Source: Streptomyces sp. NBC_01788
GTDB lineage: Bacteria; Actinomycetota; Actinomycetes; Streptomycetales; Streptomycetaceae
Direction of reading: 5' to 3'
NCBI RefSeq assembly: GCF_035917575.1
Contig: NZ_CP109090.1
Location: 6,014,001-6,078,000, forward strand
Length of the DNA: 64,000 nucleotides
The notes beneath the pieces are model-generated. The model searched no databases. It saw nothing but the letters and a program-made list of their open reading frames with translations, and had not been told where the DNA came from. Position numbers and translations under genes: made by a program. This document shows positions 1 to 7,739 of this stretch, in pieces; position 1 is the first letter of the stretch, and each line of letters starts with the position of its first letter.

Positions 1-2
1 GA

Positions 3-926
3 GTGCGCGAGAGCGCCCGGGCGACCGCCGCGATGGCCGTGCTCAAGATCGTCATCCTGGTCGCCTTCTGCGCCATCGGGTTCTCCGCCTTCAAGCACGG
101 CAACCTCACCCCGTTCTCGCCGGCCGGACTCGGCGGCATCGGCGCGGGCACCACGGCCGCGTTCTTCTCCTACATCGGCTTCGACGCGATCACCACCGCG
201 GGCGAGGAGGCCAGGAACCCGCGCCGGGACATCCCGGTCGCCATCCTCGTCTGTATCGGCCTGGTCACCCTGCTGTACTGCGCGGTCGCGCTCGCCGCGA
301 TCGGCGCCATCGGCGGCGACCAGGTCGGCGGCCGGCCCGCGGCACTGTCGTACGTCGTCAACACGGTCACCGGCTCCACGGTCGGCGGCGCCGTGATCGC
401 CTTCGGCGCGGTCGTCGCCATCGCCTCCGTGGTGCTGACCGTGACGTACGCCCAGTCCCGCATCCTGATGTCGATGTCGCGTGACGGGCTCGTGCCGCCC
501 GTCCTGCAGAAGGTCTCGCCGCGCACCTCGGTGCCCGTCGCCGGCACCCTGATCGTCGGCGTGGTCTTCGCGATCCCCGCGGCGTTCGCCTCGCTGGACG
601 TCGTGGTCAACCTCTGCACCATTGGCACGCTCGCCATCATGGGCGTCGTCAACATCGCCGTGATCACGCTGCGCCGCCGCGAGCCGGGGCTCGCCCGCAC
701 CTTCCGGGTGCCGCTGTACCCCGTGCTGCCGGTGCTCGGCGTCGGCTGCTCCCTGTACCTGATGTACGAGACCGGCTGGACCACCTGGCTCCAGTTCGCC
801 GGCTTCCTCGTGGCCGGGCTGCTGGTGTACGCCGTCTACGGCCGCCGGCACTCCCGGCTGGCGGCGCGGGCCGGGGCCGCGGAGGTCACGCCGGGTGCAG
901 CCGGGGCGGACCCGCGGACAACCTGA
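3..926 (+). CDS. Amino-acid permease, APC superfamily (C-terminal part)
   Basis: Integral membrane permease that would import an amino acid or amine by cation symport. Only the last 307 residues lie in the window; the 5' end is cut by the edge, so the apparent GTG at position 3 is not a real start. Visible are about six to seven hydrophobic segments, the APC-typical stretch FFSYIGFDAITTAGEEARNP (around residues 50-70), where transporters of the cationic amino-acid type carry the conserved E-E-NP motif, and a basic cytoplasmic tail YGRRHSRLA. The paralogue at 45731-47242 has the same motif (FIGFDVVATAAEETRNP) and the same YGRKHSRLA ending, so both belong to the YfnA/cationic amino-acid transporter branch. 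The 3' end overlaps the convergent anti-sigma-like gene by 41 bp. Substrate cannot be read from the sequence. Confidence 0.85.
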   Translation: MRESARATAAMAVLKIVILVAFCAIGFSAFKHGNLTPFSPAGLGGIGAGTTAAFFSYIGFDAITTAGEEARNPRRDIPVAILVCIGLVTLLYCAVALAAIGAIGGDQVGGRPAALSYVVNTVTGSTVGGAVIAFGAVVAIASVVLTVTYAQSRILMSMSRDGLVPPVLQKVSPRTSVPVAGTLIVGVVFAIPAAFASLDVVVNLCTIGTLAIMGVVNIAVITLRRREPGLARTFRVPLYPVLPVLGVGCSLYLMYETGWTTWLQFAGFLVAGLLVYAVYGRRHSRLAARAGAAEVTPGAAGADPRTT

Positions 927-1419
927 ACCACACCGCCTTGCCCGAGGCGGTCACGCGGTGCCCGCAGGCGGAGCTGAGGGCGCGGATCAGCAGCAGGCCG
1001 CGCCCGTGCTCCTGCCAGGGGTCCGGGGCGGCGAGGCCCGGCCGGGTCAGGCCGCCGGGCGGGTCCGGGTCCGGGTCGTGCACCTCGACATGGCAGCCGG
1101 TCGGCAGCAGCTCCACCACCAGCTCTATCGGGCCCCGGCCCACGGCGTGCTCCACGGCGTTCGCGACCAGCTCCGCGGTCAGCAGCTCCGCGGTGTCGCA
1201 GTCGGCCGTGTGCTCCAGCTCCGTCAGCGCCGTCCGCACCAGGGCGCGCGCCACCGGCACGGCGGCCGCCGAGTGCGGCAGCGCGACGCGCCAGGACGGA
1301 GAGGACGGCACGAAGTGCCTCCGCGAGGGACGGTCGTCGGGTGACGGGTGGGCCGGGGCTGAAGGGTGCTCGGGCAAGGTGGGTCCGTTCGGGGCGGGGG
1401 GCGTCCCGGCGGCGGCCAC
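886..1419 (-). CDS. ATP-binding protein, HATPase_c / anti-sigma factor type
   Basis: Small cytoplasmic protein (177 aa) of the RsbW/SpoIIAB-like GHKL ATPase family, which is very numerous in Streptomyces. The N-box is visible as ELVANAVEHA (around residue 85), a G1-like box as DPDPDPPGG and a G2 box as HGRGLLLI. Family members bind sigma factors or anti-anti-sigma partners, often as kinases. No sigma or STAS partner gene is adjacent, so the partner is unknown. The first 50 residues are proline-rich and probably disordered. The GTG start at 1419 has only a weak purine tract upstream, so translation could start a little further in. The gene ends inside the convergent permease gene. Confidence 0.8.
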   Translation of the reverse strand: MAAAGTPPAPNGPTLPEHPSAPAHPSPDDRPSRRHFVPSSPSWRVALPHSAAAVPVARALVRTALTELEHTADCDTAELLTAELVANAVEHAVGRGPIELVVELLPTGCHVEVHDPDPDPPGGLTRPGLAAPDPWQEHGRGLLLIRALSSACGHRVTASGKAVWFRLSAGPPRLHPA

Positions 1420-1526
1420 CAGGTTGTCCCGCTTTCAACGAGGGGAATGGTACGGGGGCCGTCCAGGCGATCTTGTGGCGGCCTCGGCTCCGGAGCCGGC
1501 GGCGCCCCGCACGCGTATCTATCGCG

Positions 1527-1561
1527 CACTCGTGACGACAGTCAGGAACGAGTGATAACTT
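1527..1561 (+). promoter_or_regulatory. Promoter/operator of the crotonase-monooxygenase operon
   Basis: GTGACGACAGTCA (1532-1544) lies inside an inverted repeat CACTCGT (1527-1533) / ACGAGTG (1548-1554). A plausible sigma-70 promoter is GTGACG (1532-1537), 18 bp, TAACTT (1556-1561), so the motif covers the -35 element. The identical 13-mer recurs at 7540-7552 in the other control region of this cluster. Operator function, probably for the PaaX-type regulator, is inferred. Confidence 0.5.
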
Positions 1562-1669
1562 CGTGGGGAGAGTCCGGCGCGGCAGAGGCCCGGCGCTTCA
1601 TCGGCGCAGCGCGGCCCCGGCGCAGCGCGGCAGAGGTTTCGTGGCAGTCCCCCGAGGAGGCCCCACGTC

Positions 1670-2497
1670 ATGAGTCCCTTCACCGGCTCCACCGACCGCA
1701 CCCCCCACTGGCGCCATCTGCGCGTCGAGCGCGCCGACGGCGTCGCCACGGTCACCCTCGCCCGCCCCGACAAGCTCAACGCGCTCACCTTCGGCGCCTA
1801 CGCCGACCTGCGCGACCTGCTCGCCGAACTGTCCCGCGAACGTGCCGTGCGCGCCCTGGTGCTGGCCGGCGAGGGCCGCGGCTTCTGCTCCGGCGGCGAC
1901 GTGGACGAGATCATCGGTGCCACCCTGAGCATGAACACGTCCGAGCTGCTCGACTTCAACCGGATGACCGGACAGGTCGTGCGCGCCGTACGGGAGTGCC
2001 CGTTCCCGGTGATCGCCGCCGTGCACGGGGTGGCGGCCGGGGCCGGAGCGGTCCTCGCCCTGGCGGCGGACTTCCGGGTCGCGGACCCCACCGCACGGTT
2101 CGCCTTCCTCTTCACCCGCGTCGGCCTCTCCGGCGGCGACATGGGCGCCGCCTACCTGCTGCCCCGGGTGGTCGGGCTCGGCCACGCCACCCGGCTGCTG
2201 ATGCTCGGCGAGCCGGTGCGGGCGGCCGAGGCCGAGCGGATCGGCCTGATCAGCCACCTCACCGACGAGGGCAGCGCCGACGAGGCCGCGCGGTCCCTGG
2301 CCCGCCGGCTGGCCGACGGACCCGCCCTCGCCCACGCCCAGACCAAGGCCCTGCTCACCGCCGAACTCGACATGCCCCTGTCCGCCGCGGTCGAACTGGA
2401 CGCCTCCACCCAGGCCCTGCTGATGAACGGCGAGGACTACGCCGAGTTCCACGCGGCCTTCACCGAGAAGCGCCCGCCGAAGTGGCGGGGGAGGTGA
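1670..2497 (+). CDS. Enoyl-CoA hydratase/isomerase (crotonase) family protein
   Basis: Cytoplasmic 275-residue crotonase-fold enzyme acting on a CoA thioester. It shows the acyl-CoA binding stretch RPDKLNALTFGAYADL near the N-terminus, the oxyanion-hole region GRGFCSGGDVDEI (about 65-77) and AAVHGVAAGAGAVLALAADF (about 115-134), and the usual length for the family. A clear SD (CCGAGGAGG, about 10 nt upstream) supports the ATG at 1670. It is the first gene of a two-gene plus-strand operon, with its stop only a few bases from the monooxygenase start, so translation is probably coupled. In this context it likely hydrates or hydrolytically opens the ring product formed by the next enzyme; that step is inferred from context, not from residues. 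Confidence 0.85.
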   Translation: MSPFTGSTDRTPHWRHLRVERADGVATVTLARPDKLNALTFGAYADLRDLLAELSRERAVRALVLAGEGRGFCSGGDVDEIIGATLSMNTSELLDFNRMTGQVVRAVRECPFPVIAAVHGVAAGAGAVLALAADFRVADPTARFAFLFTRVGLSGGDMGAAYLLPRVVGLGHATRLLMLGEPVRAAEAERIGLISHLTDEGSADEAARSLARRLADGPALAHAQTKALLTAELDMPLSAAVELDASTQALLMNGEDYAEFHAAFTEKRPPKWRGR

Positions 2498-2502
2498 CCG
2501 GG

Positions 2503-4833
2503 GTGACCGGTGCCATGAGGGTGGCGGTCATCGGCGGCGGACCCGGCGGCCTGTACGCGGCGGCCCTGCTGAAACGGCTAGACCCGGCCCGTGAGATCAC
2601 CGTCTGGGAGCGCAACGCGCCCGACGACACCTTCGGGTTCGGCGTCGTGCTCTCCGACGAGACACTCGGCGGCATCGAACACGCCGACCCGGTGGTGTAC
2701 GAGGCACTGCGCCGGGAGTTCGTGCGCTGGGACGACATCGACATCGTCCACCGGGGCACCCGGCACACCTCCGGCGGCCACGGCTTCGCCGCGCTCGGCA
2801 GACGGCGCCTGCTGCGGATCCTGCACGAACGCTGCCGCGCGCTCGGCGTCGACCTGCGCTTTCGCACCGAGGCACCGGACCCCGCGCGGCTGACACGGAC
2901 GTACGACCTGGTCGTCGCCGCCGACGGCGTGCACAGCGCCACCCGCGAGGCCTACGCCCACGTCTTCCGGCCCCGGGTGACCGGCCACCGCTGCCGCTAC
3001 ATCTGGCTGGCCGCCGACTTCGCCCTCGACGCCTTCCGCTTCGAGATCGCCGAGACCGAGCACGGCGTGGCACAACTGCACGGCTACCCGTATTCCCGCC
3101 CGTCGCCCGACCACCACCCCTCGACGAGGCCCTCCGGGCCGCAGGACAATGGCGCCTCGACGGTCATCGTCGAGATGCGCGAGGAGGTGTGGCGCGCGGC
3201 CGGCTTCGACACCATGGACGAGCAGGAGTCCGTCGAGCGCTGCGCCAAGATCTTCGCGGACGCCCTCGGCGGGCGGCCGCTGCGCTCCAACAAGTCCACG
3301 TGGACCACCTTCCGCACGGTCGTCACCGAACGCTGGTCGCACGGCAACCTCGTACTGCTCGGCGACGCCGCCCACACCGCCCACTTCTCCATCGGCTCCG
3401 GCACCAAGCTCGCCGTCGAGGACGCCCTCGCCCTCGCCGCCTGCCTGGACGAACAGCCGTCCCTGCCCGAGGCGCTCACCGCCTACGAGGAGGAGCGCAG
3501 GCCGGTCGTCACCTCCACTCAGCGCGCGGCCCGGGCCAGCCTGGAGTGGTTCGAGAACCTGGACCGCCACCTCGGCATGCCGCCCCGCCAGTTCGCCTTC
3601 AACCTGCTCACCCGCAGCCGCCGCGTCACCCACGGCAACCTCCGCCTGCGCGACCCCCGCTTCACCGACGCCGTGGAGCGCGAGTTCGGCTGCCCGCCCG
3701 GGACGCCGCCCATGTTCACCCCGTTCCGGCTGCGCGGACTGACCCTGCGCAACCGGGTCGTCGTCTCGCCCATGGACATGTACTCGGCCACCGACGGCGT
3801 CCCCGGCGACTTCCACCTCGTCCACCTGGGCGCCCGGGCGCTCGGCGGCGCCGGACTGGTGATGACCGAGATGGTCTGCGTCAGCCCCGAGGGCCGGATC
3901 ACCCCGGGCTGCGCCGGCCTGTGGACCGGACGGCAGGCCGAGGCCTGGCGGCGGATCACCGGCTTCGTGCGCCGGCAGGCCCCGGACACCGCGATCGGCG
4001 TGCAGCTCGGCCACAGCGGACGCAAGGGGTCGACCCGGCTCATGTGGGCGGGCATGGACGAGCCGCTGCCGCAGGGCAACTGGCCGCTGGTGGCCGCCTC
4101 CCCGCTCCCGTACCGGCCGGACAGCCAGGTCCCGCGCCAGGCCACCCGGGCCCAGCTCACCGACATCCGCGAGCAGTTCACCGCCGCCGCCCGGCGAGCC
4201 GCCGGGGCCGGCTTCGACCTGCTCGAACTGCACTGCGCCCACGGCTATCTGCTCTCCGGCTTCCTCTCCCCGCTGACCAACCGGCGCACCGACGCCTACG
4301 GCGGCTCACTGGACAGGCGGCTGCGCTTCCCGCTGGAGGTCTTCGACGCCGTACGCGGAGTGTGGCCCGAGGAACGGCCGATGACCGTACGGATCTCCGC
4401 CACCGACTGGGCCGAGGGCGGTACGACCGCCGCCGAGGCCGTGGAGATCGCCCGCGCCTTCGCCGCGCACGGCGCCGACGCGATCGACGTGTCGACCGGG
4501 CAGGTGGTCTCGGACGAGCGCCCCGAGTTCGGGCGCTCGTACCAGACGCCGTTCGCCGGCCGCATCCGCCAGGAGGCGGGCGTCCCGGTGATCTCGGTCG
4601 GCGCGATCTCCTCCTGGGACGACGTCAACTCCCTGATCCTGGCCGGTCGTACGGACCTGTGCGCGCTGGCCCGCCCACATCTGTACGACCCGCACTGGAC
4701 CCTGCACGCGGCCGCCGAACAGGACTACACGGGCCCGGCCGCGCCCTGGCCGGCGCCCTACCGGGCGGGCAGCCGCCGCCCGCCGACGGGGCGTACGGAC
4801 GCGCCCAAGCCGCGGCTGGGGCTAAGGGGTTGA
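2503..4833 (+). CDS. Fused FAD monooxygenase / OYE-type reductase, likely 2-aminobenzoyl-CoA monooxygenase/reductase
   Basis: Two-domain flavoprotein of about 775 residues. Residues 5-390 are a class A FAD hydroxylase: GGGPGG dinucleotide motif, VVAADGVHS (the DG motif) and LLGDAAHTAHFSIGSGTK (the GD motif). Residues 400-770 are an old-yellow-enzyme FMN/NADH oxidoreductase domain, beginning FTPFRLRGLTLRNRVVVSP, with GVQLGHSGRKG and ELHCAHGYLLSGFLSPLTN. This fusion is annotated either as salicylyl-CoA 5-hydroxylase/oxidoreductase or as anthraniloyl-CoA monooxygenase. The latter (Azoarcus evansii) hydroxylates and then reduces the ring of 2-aminobenzoyl-CoA, which explains the reductase half. 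GTG 2503 has GGAGG 8 nt upstream; ATG 2515 is an alternative. It is convergent with the PaaX-type regulator. The neighbouring ligase and RidA favour anthranilate. Confidence 0.8.
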   Translation: MTGAMRVAVIGGGPGGLYAAALLKRLDPAREITVWERNAPDDTFGFGVVLSDETLGGIEHADPVVYEALRREFVRWDDIDIVHRGTRHTSGGHGFAALGRRRLLRILHERCRALGVDLRFRTEAPDPARLTRTYDLVVAADGVHSATREAYAHVFRPRVTGHRCRYIWLAADFALDAFRFEIAETEHGVAQLHGYPYSRPSPDHHPSTRPSGPQDNGASTVIVEMREEVWRAAGFDTMDEQESVERCAKIFADALGGRPLRSNKSTWTTFRTVVTERWSHGNLVLLGDAAHTAHFSIGSGTKLAVEDALALAACLDEQPSLPEALTAYEEERRPVVTSTQRAARASLEWFENLDRHLGMPPRQFAFNLLTRSRRVTHGNLRLRDPRFTDAVEREFGCPPGTPPMFTPFRLRGLTLRNRVVVSPMDMYSATDGVPGDFHLVHLGARALGGAGLVMTEMVCVSPEGRITPGCAGLWTGRQAEAWRRITGFVRRQAPDTAIGVQLGHSGRKGSTRLMWAGMDEPLPQGNWPLVAASPLPYRPDSQVPRQATRAQLTDIREQFTAAARRAAGAGFDLLELHCAHGYLLSGFLSPLTNRRTDAYGGSLDRRLRFPLEVFDAVRGVWPEERPMTVRISATDWAEGGTTAAEAVEIARAFAAHGADAIDVSTGQVVSDERPEFGRSYQTPFAGRIRQEAGVPVISVGAISSWDDVNSLILAGRTDLCALARPHLYDPHWTLHAAAEQDYTGPAAPWPAPYRAGSRRPPTGRTDAPKPRLGLRG

Positions 4834-4894
4834 GCGGGGGCAGGGGCTCGGACCCCCGGTCGTGCGGAGGTCAACGCTCGGAAGGTGACCGGCG

Positions 4895-5716
4895 TCAGAG
4901 ACCGGCGAACTCGGCGCCCGTGTCCCGCAGCCGCTCGTGCAGCCCCTGGAAGACGGCGGCCGAGCGGGCACCGGGCCAGTCGGCGGGCAGCAGCCGCGCG
5001 GGCAGGCCCGGGTCGGCGTACGGCAGATGGCGCCAGGAGTCCAGGGCGAGGAGGTAGTCGCGGTAGGCCTCCTCGGGCGGGGTGTCCGCACGCTCCTCCC
5101 AGGAGCGCAGCACGCGCGCGTGCCGGTCGAGGAACGCCTCGTGCTGCTCGGCGATAGCCGCCAGGTCCCACCACCGTGCGACCGCCTGAGCGGTCGGGGT
5201 GAACCCCAGGTGCTCACCGCGGAAGAAGTCCACGTACGGGTCAAGGTCCAGGCGCCGCAGGGTGTGCCGGGTCTCCTCGTACAGACGGGCCGGAGCGATC
5301 CACACACCGGGCGCCGCCGTGCCGAAGCCGAGCCCGGCCAGCCGGGAGCGCAGCACGTGCCGCTTGTTGCGCTCCGACTCCGGCACGGAGAACACGGCCA
5401 GCACCCAGTCCTCGTCCCCGGACTGCGCCGTGGCATAGATGCGGCGGTCGCCGTCGTCGAGCAACTGCCGTGCTTCGTCCGACAGTTCGTACCCGGCCGC
5501 GCCCTGCGCCGTACGGGCGGGCAGCAGCAGCCCGCGCCGCTTGAGCCGCGACACCGAGGAGCGCACGGACGGCGCGTCCACCCCGACGGCGGCCAGCAGC
5601 CGGATCAGCTCGGCGACGGGCACGGGGCCCGGCGCGAAGCGGCCGTAGGCGCCGTAGAGCGTGACGATGAGGGACCTCGGGGCGTGTAGCGCCTGCTGCT
5701 CGGACACGTTGATCAT
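4895..5716 (-). CDS. PaaX-family transcriptional regulator
   Basis: Cytoplasmic 273-residue regulator. The N-terminal winged helix reads SLIVTLYGAYGR...LIRLLAAVGVDAPSVRSSVSRLKRRG, followed by the PaaX central domain (WVLAVFSVPESERNKRHVLR) and the C-terminal domain containing LLALDSWRHLPYADPGLPARLLP, a hallmark of the family. Known PaaX proteins are repressors released by aryl-CoA thioesters such as phenylacetyl-CoA, so an aryl-CoA of this cluster is the likely ligand. ATG 5716 has no good SD. A -10-like TAAAAT (rc of 5715-5720) overlaps it, so GTG 5707 could be the true start on a leaderless mRNA (270 aa). GTGAC-type half sites lie upstream at 5740-5762. Confidence 0.85.
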   Translation of the reverse strand: MINVSEQQALHAPRSLIVTLYGAYGRFAPGPVPVAELIRLLAAVGVDAPSVRSSVSRLKRRGLLLPARTAQGAAGYELSDEARQLLDDGDRRIYATAQSGDEDWVLAVFSVPESERNKRHVLRSRLAGLGFGTAAPGVWIAPARLYEETRHTLRRLDLDPYVDFFRGEHLGFTPTAQAVARWWDLAAIAEQHEAFLDRHARVLRSWEERADTPPEEAYRDYLLALDSWRHLPYADPGLPARLLPADWPGARSAAVFQGLHERLRDTGAEFAGL

Positions 5717-5770
5717 TTTAGGTCTTCGGCATCACTGCTGGTCACCGTCACGACTGGTCACCCGGGCCGC

Positions 5771-5860
5771 TGCGGGCCGTCACCGCCGGGCGGCGCCACG
5801 TGCGCGCTGTCACCGCCGGGTGGTGTCATGTCTGCGCTGTCACCGCTGGGCGGTGTCACC
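5771..5860. repeat. Three imperfect 30-bp tandem repeats between ligase and paaX-type gene
   Basis: GTCACCGCCGGG at 5779 and 5809, and GTCACCGCTGGG at 5839, recur with an exact 30-bp period; the flanking bases are also largely conserved. The third copy overlaps the last codons and stop of the ligase. Each copy can fold (GTCACCGC with GCGGTG), so the array may act as terminator/processing structure for the ligase mRNA or as a binding array upstream of the regulator gene. Function is not known. Confidence 0.7.
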
Positions 5861-7487
5861 GGCGGCCGCCGTCGGCGCGCAGCCGGAACCGCTGGAGCTT
5901 CCCGGTGGCCGTGCGCGGCAGCGCGTCCAGGAAGACGATCTCGCGCGGGCACTTGTACGGAGCCAGCTCCGACTTGAGGTACGCGCGCAGCGCCTCCGCG
6001 TCCCGCCGAGCGCCCTGCCGCAGGACGGCGTAGGCGACCACGACCTGCCCGCGGTCCTCGTCCGGCCGCCCGACGACCGCCGTCTCCACCACGTCCGGGT
6101 GGCGCAGCAGCGCGTCCTCGACCTCCGGACCGGCGATGTTGTACCCGGCCGAGATGATCATGTCGTCGGCGCGGGCGACGTAGCGGAAGTAGCCGTCGGG
6201 CTCGCGGACGTAGGTGTCGCCGGTGACGTTCCAGCCGTCCCGCACGTACACGCGCTGCCGGGGATCGGCGAGGTAGCGGCAGCCGACCGGACCCTGGACG
6301 GCGAGCAGCCCCGGGACCCCGTCCGGCACAGGCTCACCGTGCGCGTCCTGCACGCGCGCGTGCCACCCCGGTACGGGAAACCCGGTCGTGCCGGGCCGGA
6401 TGTCCTCGTCCGCCGCCGAGATGAAGATGTGCAGCAGCTCGGTGGCGCCGATGCCGTTGACGATGCGCACTCCGGTCCGCTCGTGCCAGGCGTGCCAGGT
6501 GGCCGCGGGCAGGTTCTCCCCGGCGGACACGCAGCGCCGCAGCGAGGAGACGTCGTACGCGCCGAGTTCGTCGAGCATCGCGCGGTAGGCGGTGGGGGCG
6601 GTGAACAGCACGGACACCCGGTGCTCGGCGATCGCGGGCAACAGCTGCCGCGGGTGGGCCTGTTCGAGCAGGAGCGCACAGGCGCCGGCCCGCATCGGGA
6701 AGACCACGAGCCCGCCGAGCCCGAAGGTGAAACCGAGCGGGGGACTGCCCGCGAACACGTCGTCCGCGCGCGGTCCGAGCACATGGCGGGAGAAGGTGTC
6801 CGCGACGGCCAGCACGTCCCGGTGGAAGTGCACGCAGCCCTTGGGCCGCCCGGTGGTGCCCGAGGTGAACGCGATGAGCGCGACGTCGTCGGCGGCGGTG
6901 TCCACGGCCGGGTACGGCGTGCCGGGCACCGCACGGCGCAGCAGGTCGTCGGGGCCTTCGCCGCCGTAGGTCGTGACGACGAGACCCGGTATCCCCGCCT
7001 TGGCCAGGTCGTCCACGGCCCGGATGTCGCACAGCGCGTGCCGGACCCGGGCGATCTCGCAGATCGTGCTCAGCTCGTGCGGGCGCTGCTGGGCCAGCAC
7101 GGTGACGGCGACCGCGCCCGCCTTGAGCACGGCCAGCCAGCAGGCCGCCAGCCAGGGGGTGGTGGGGCCGCGCAGCAGCACCCGGTTGCCGGGGACCACA
7201 CCGAGGTCGCCGGTCAGCACGTGCGCGATGCGGTCGACGCGGGCGCGCAGGTCGCCGTAGGTCCACGTCTCCCCGGCGGCGGTACGGAACACCGGGCGCC
7301 CGGCGTCGGTGCGGTCCAGCAGCTCGGCGGCGCAGTTGAGCCGGTCCGGGTAGCGCAGCTCCGGGAGGTCGAAGCGGAGTTCGGGCCACTGGTCCGGGGG
7401 CGGCAGGTGGTCGCGCGCGAAGGTGTCCACGTGCGCGGAGGCCGTCGGCCGCGCGGTGCCGCCCCTGCCGGAGTCCACGGTGTCCAT
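5856..7487 (-). CDS. Aryl-CoA ligase (AMP-forming), likely 2-aminobenzoate-CoA ligase
   Basis: Cytoplasmic adenylate-forming enzyme (543 aa) that activates an aromatic acid to its CoA thioester with ATP. Motifs: P-loop-like AFTSGTTGRPKGCVHFHR (about 175-192), GIGATELLH, the Y-x-x-GD equivalent WNVTGDTY, RADDMIISAGYNIAGPEVE and the C-terminal lysine in RTATGKLQRFR. The N-terminal stretch SAHVDTFARDHLPP followed by PDRLNCAAELLD is, from memory, characteristic of the 2-aminobenzoate-CoA ligase branch within benzoate-CoA ligases. ATG 7487 is chosen because AAGGGGG lies about 9 nt upstream; an upstream ATG at 7553 would run through the promoter. It is divergent from the acyl-CoA dehydrogenase. Substrate assignment is inference from branch and neighbourhood. 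Confidence 0.8.
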   Translation of the reverse strand: MDTVDSGRGGTARPTASAHVDTFARDHLPPPDQWPELRFDLPELRYPDRLNCAAELLDRTDAGRPVFRTAAGETWTYGDLRARVDRIAHVLTGDLGVVPGNRVLLRGPTTPWLAACWLAVLKAGAVAVTVLAQQRPHELSTICEIARVRHALCDIRAVDDLAKAGIPGLVVTTYGGEGPDDLLRRAVPGTPYPAVDTAADDVALIAFTSGTTGRPKGCVHFHRDVLAVADTFSRHVLGPRADDVFAGSPPLGFTFGLGGLVVFPMRAGACALLLEQAHPRQLLPAIAEHRVSVLFTAPTAYRAMLDELGAYDVSSLRRCVSAGENLPAATWHAWHERTGVRIVNGIGATELLHIFISAADEDIRPGTTGFPVPGWHARVQDAHGEPVPDGVPGLLAVQGPVGCRYLADPRQRVYVRDGWNVTGDTYVREPDGYFRYVARADDMIISAGYNIAGPEVEDALLRHPDVVETAVVGRPDEDRGQVVVAYAVLRQGARRDAEALRAYLKSELAPYKCPREIVFLDALPRTATGKLQRFRLRADGGRR

Positions 7488-7523
7488 GGCGGTTCGCCCC
7501 CTTGTCGTGGTGGGCACGCACAA

Positions 7524-7567
7524 GGAGCGTATCGTGTTGGTGACGACAGTCAACGGTACGCGATACG
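7524..7567 (-). promoter_or_regulatory. Divergent control region with the shared 13-bp motif
   Basis: GTGACGACAGTCA (7540-7552) is identical to 1532-1544. On the minus strand it contains the -35 TTGACT, followed after 16 bp by TACGCT (-10), giving a promoter for the ligase with a leader of about 30 nt. It sits within inverted arms CGTATCG (7528-7534) and CGATACG (7561-7567). Probably the operator of the cluster regulator; the regulator identity is inferred. Confidence 0.5.
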
Positions 7568-7623
7568 GTGGACCGTGCCTCGGGTGGTCGGGGCGGTGCA
7601 GGGTTGGCGGCTGGCCTTTGGTT

Positions 7624-7730
7624 GTTGACCGTTGACCGTTGACCGTTGGCTGGCGGCTGGCGGCTGGCGGCTGGCGGCTGGCGGCCGGCGGATCGGCCGG
7701 TCGGGAGGTCGGGAGGTCGGGAGGCAGGGA
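7624..7730. repeat. Consecutive short tandem repeat arrays in the acyl-CoA dehydrogenase leader
   Basis: Three arrays follow one another: GTTGACC three times (7624-7644), GGCTGGC five times plus one variant (7648-7689), and GGTCGGGA three times plus one variant (7699-7730). Periods are 7, 7 and 8 bp. They fill the 5' leader of the dehydrogenase; the last array runs into its SD. Such short-period arrays are prone to slippage. Confidence 0.9.
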
Positions 7731-7739
7731 GGACGGCGA

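Noticed and set aside
2578..4242. 554-codon minus-strand open frame under the monooxygenase
   Set aside because: Antisense shadow of a well-supported two-domain enzyme.
5771..5860. Possible CRISPR array from 30-bp periodic repeats
   Set aside because: The repeats are contiguous without distinct spacers, are imperfect, and no cas gene is near.
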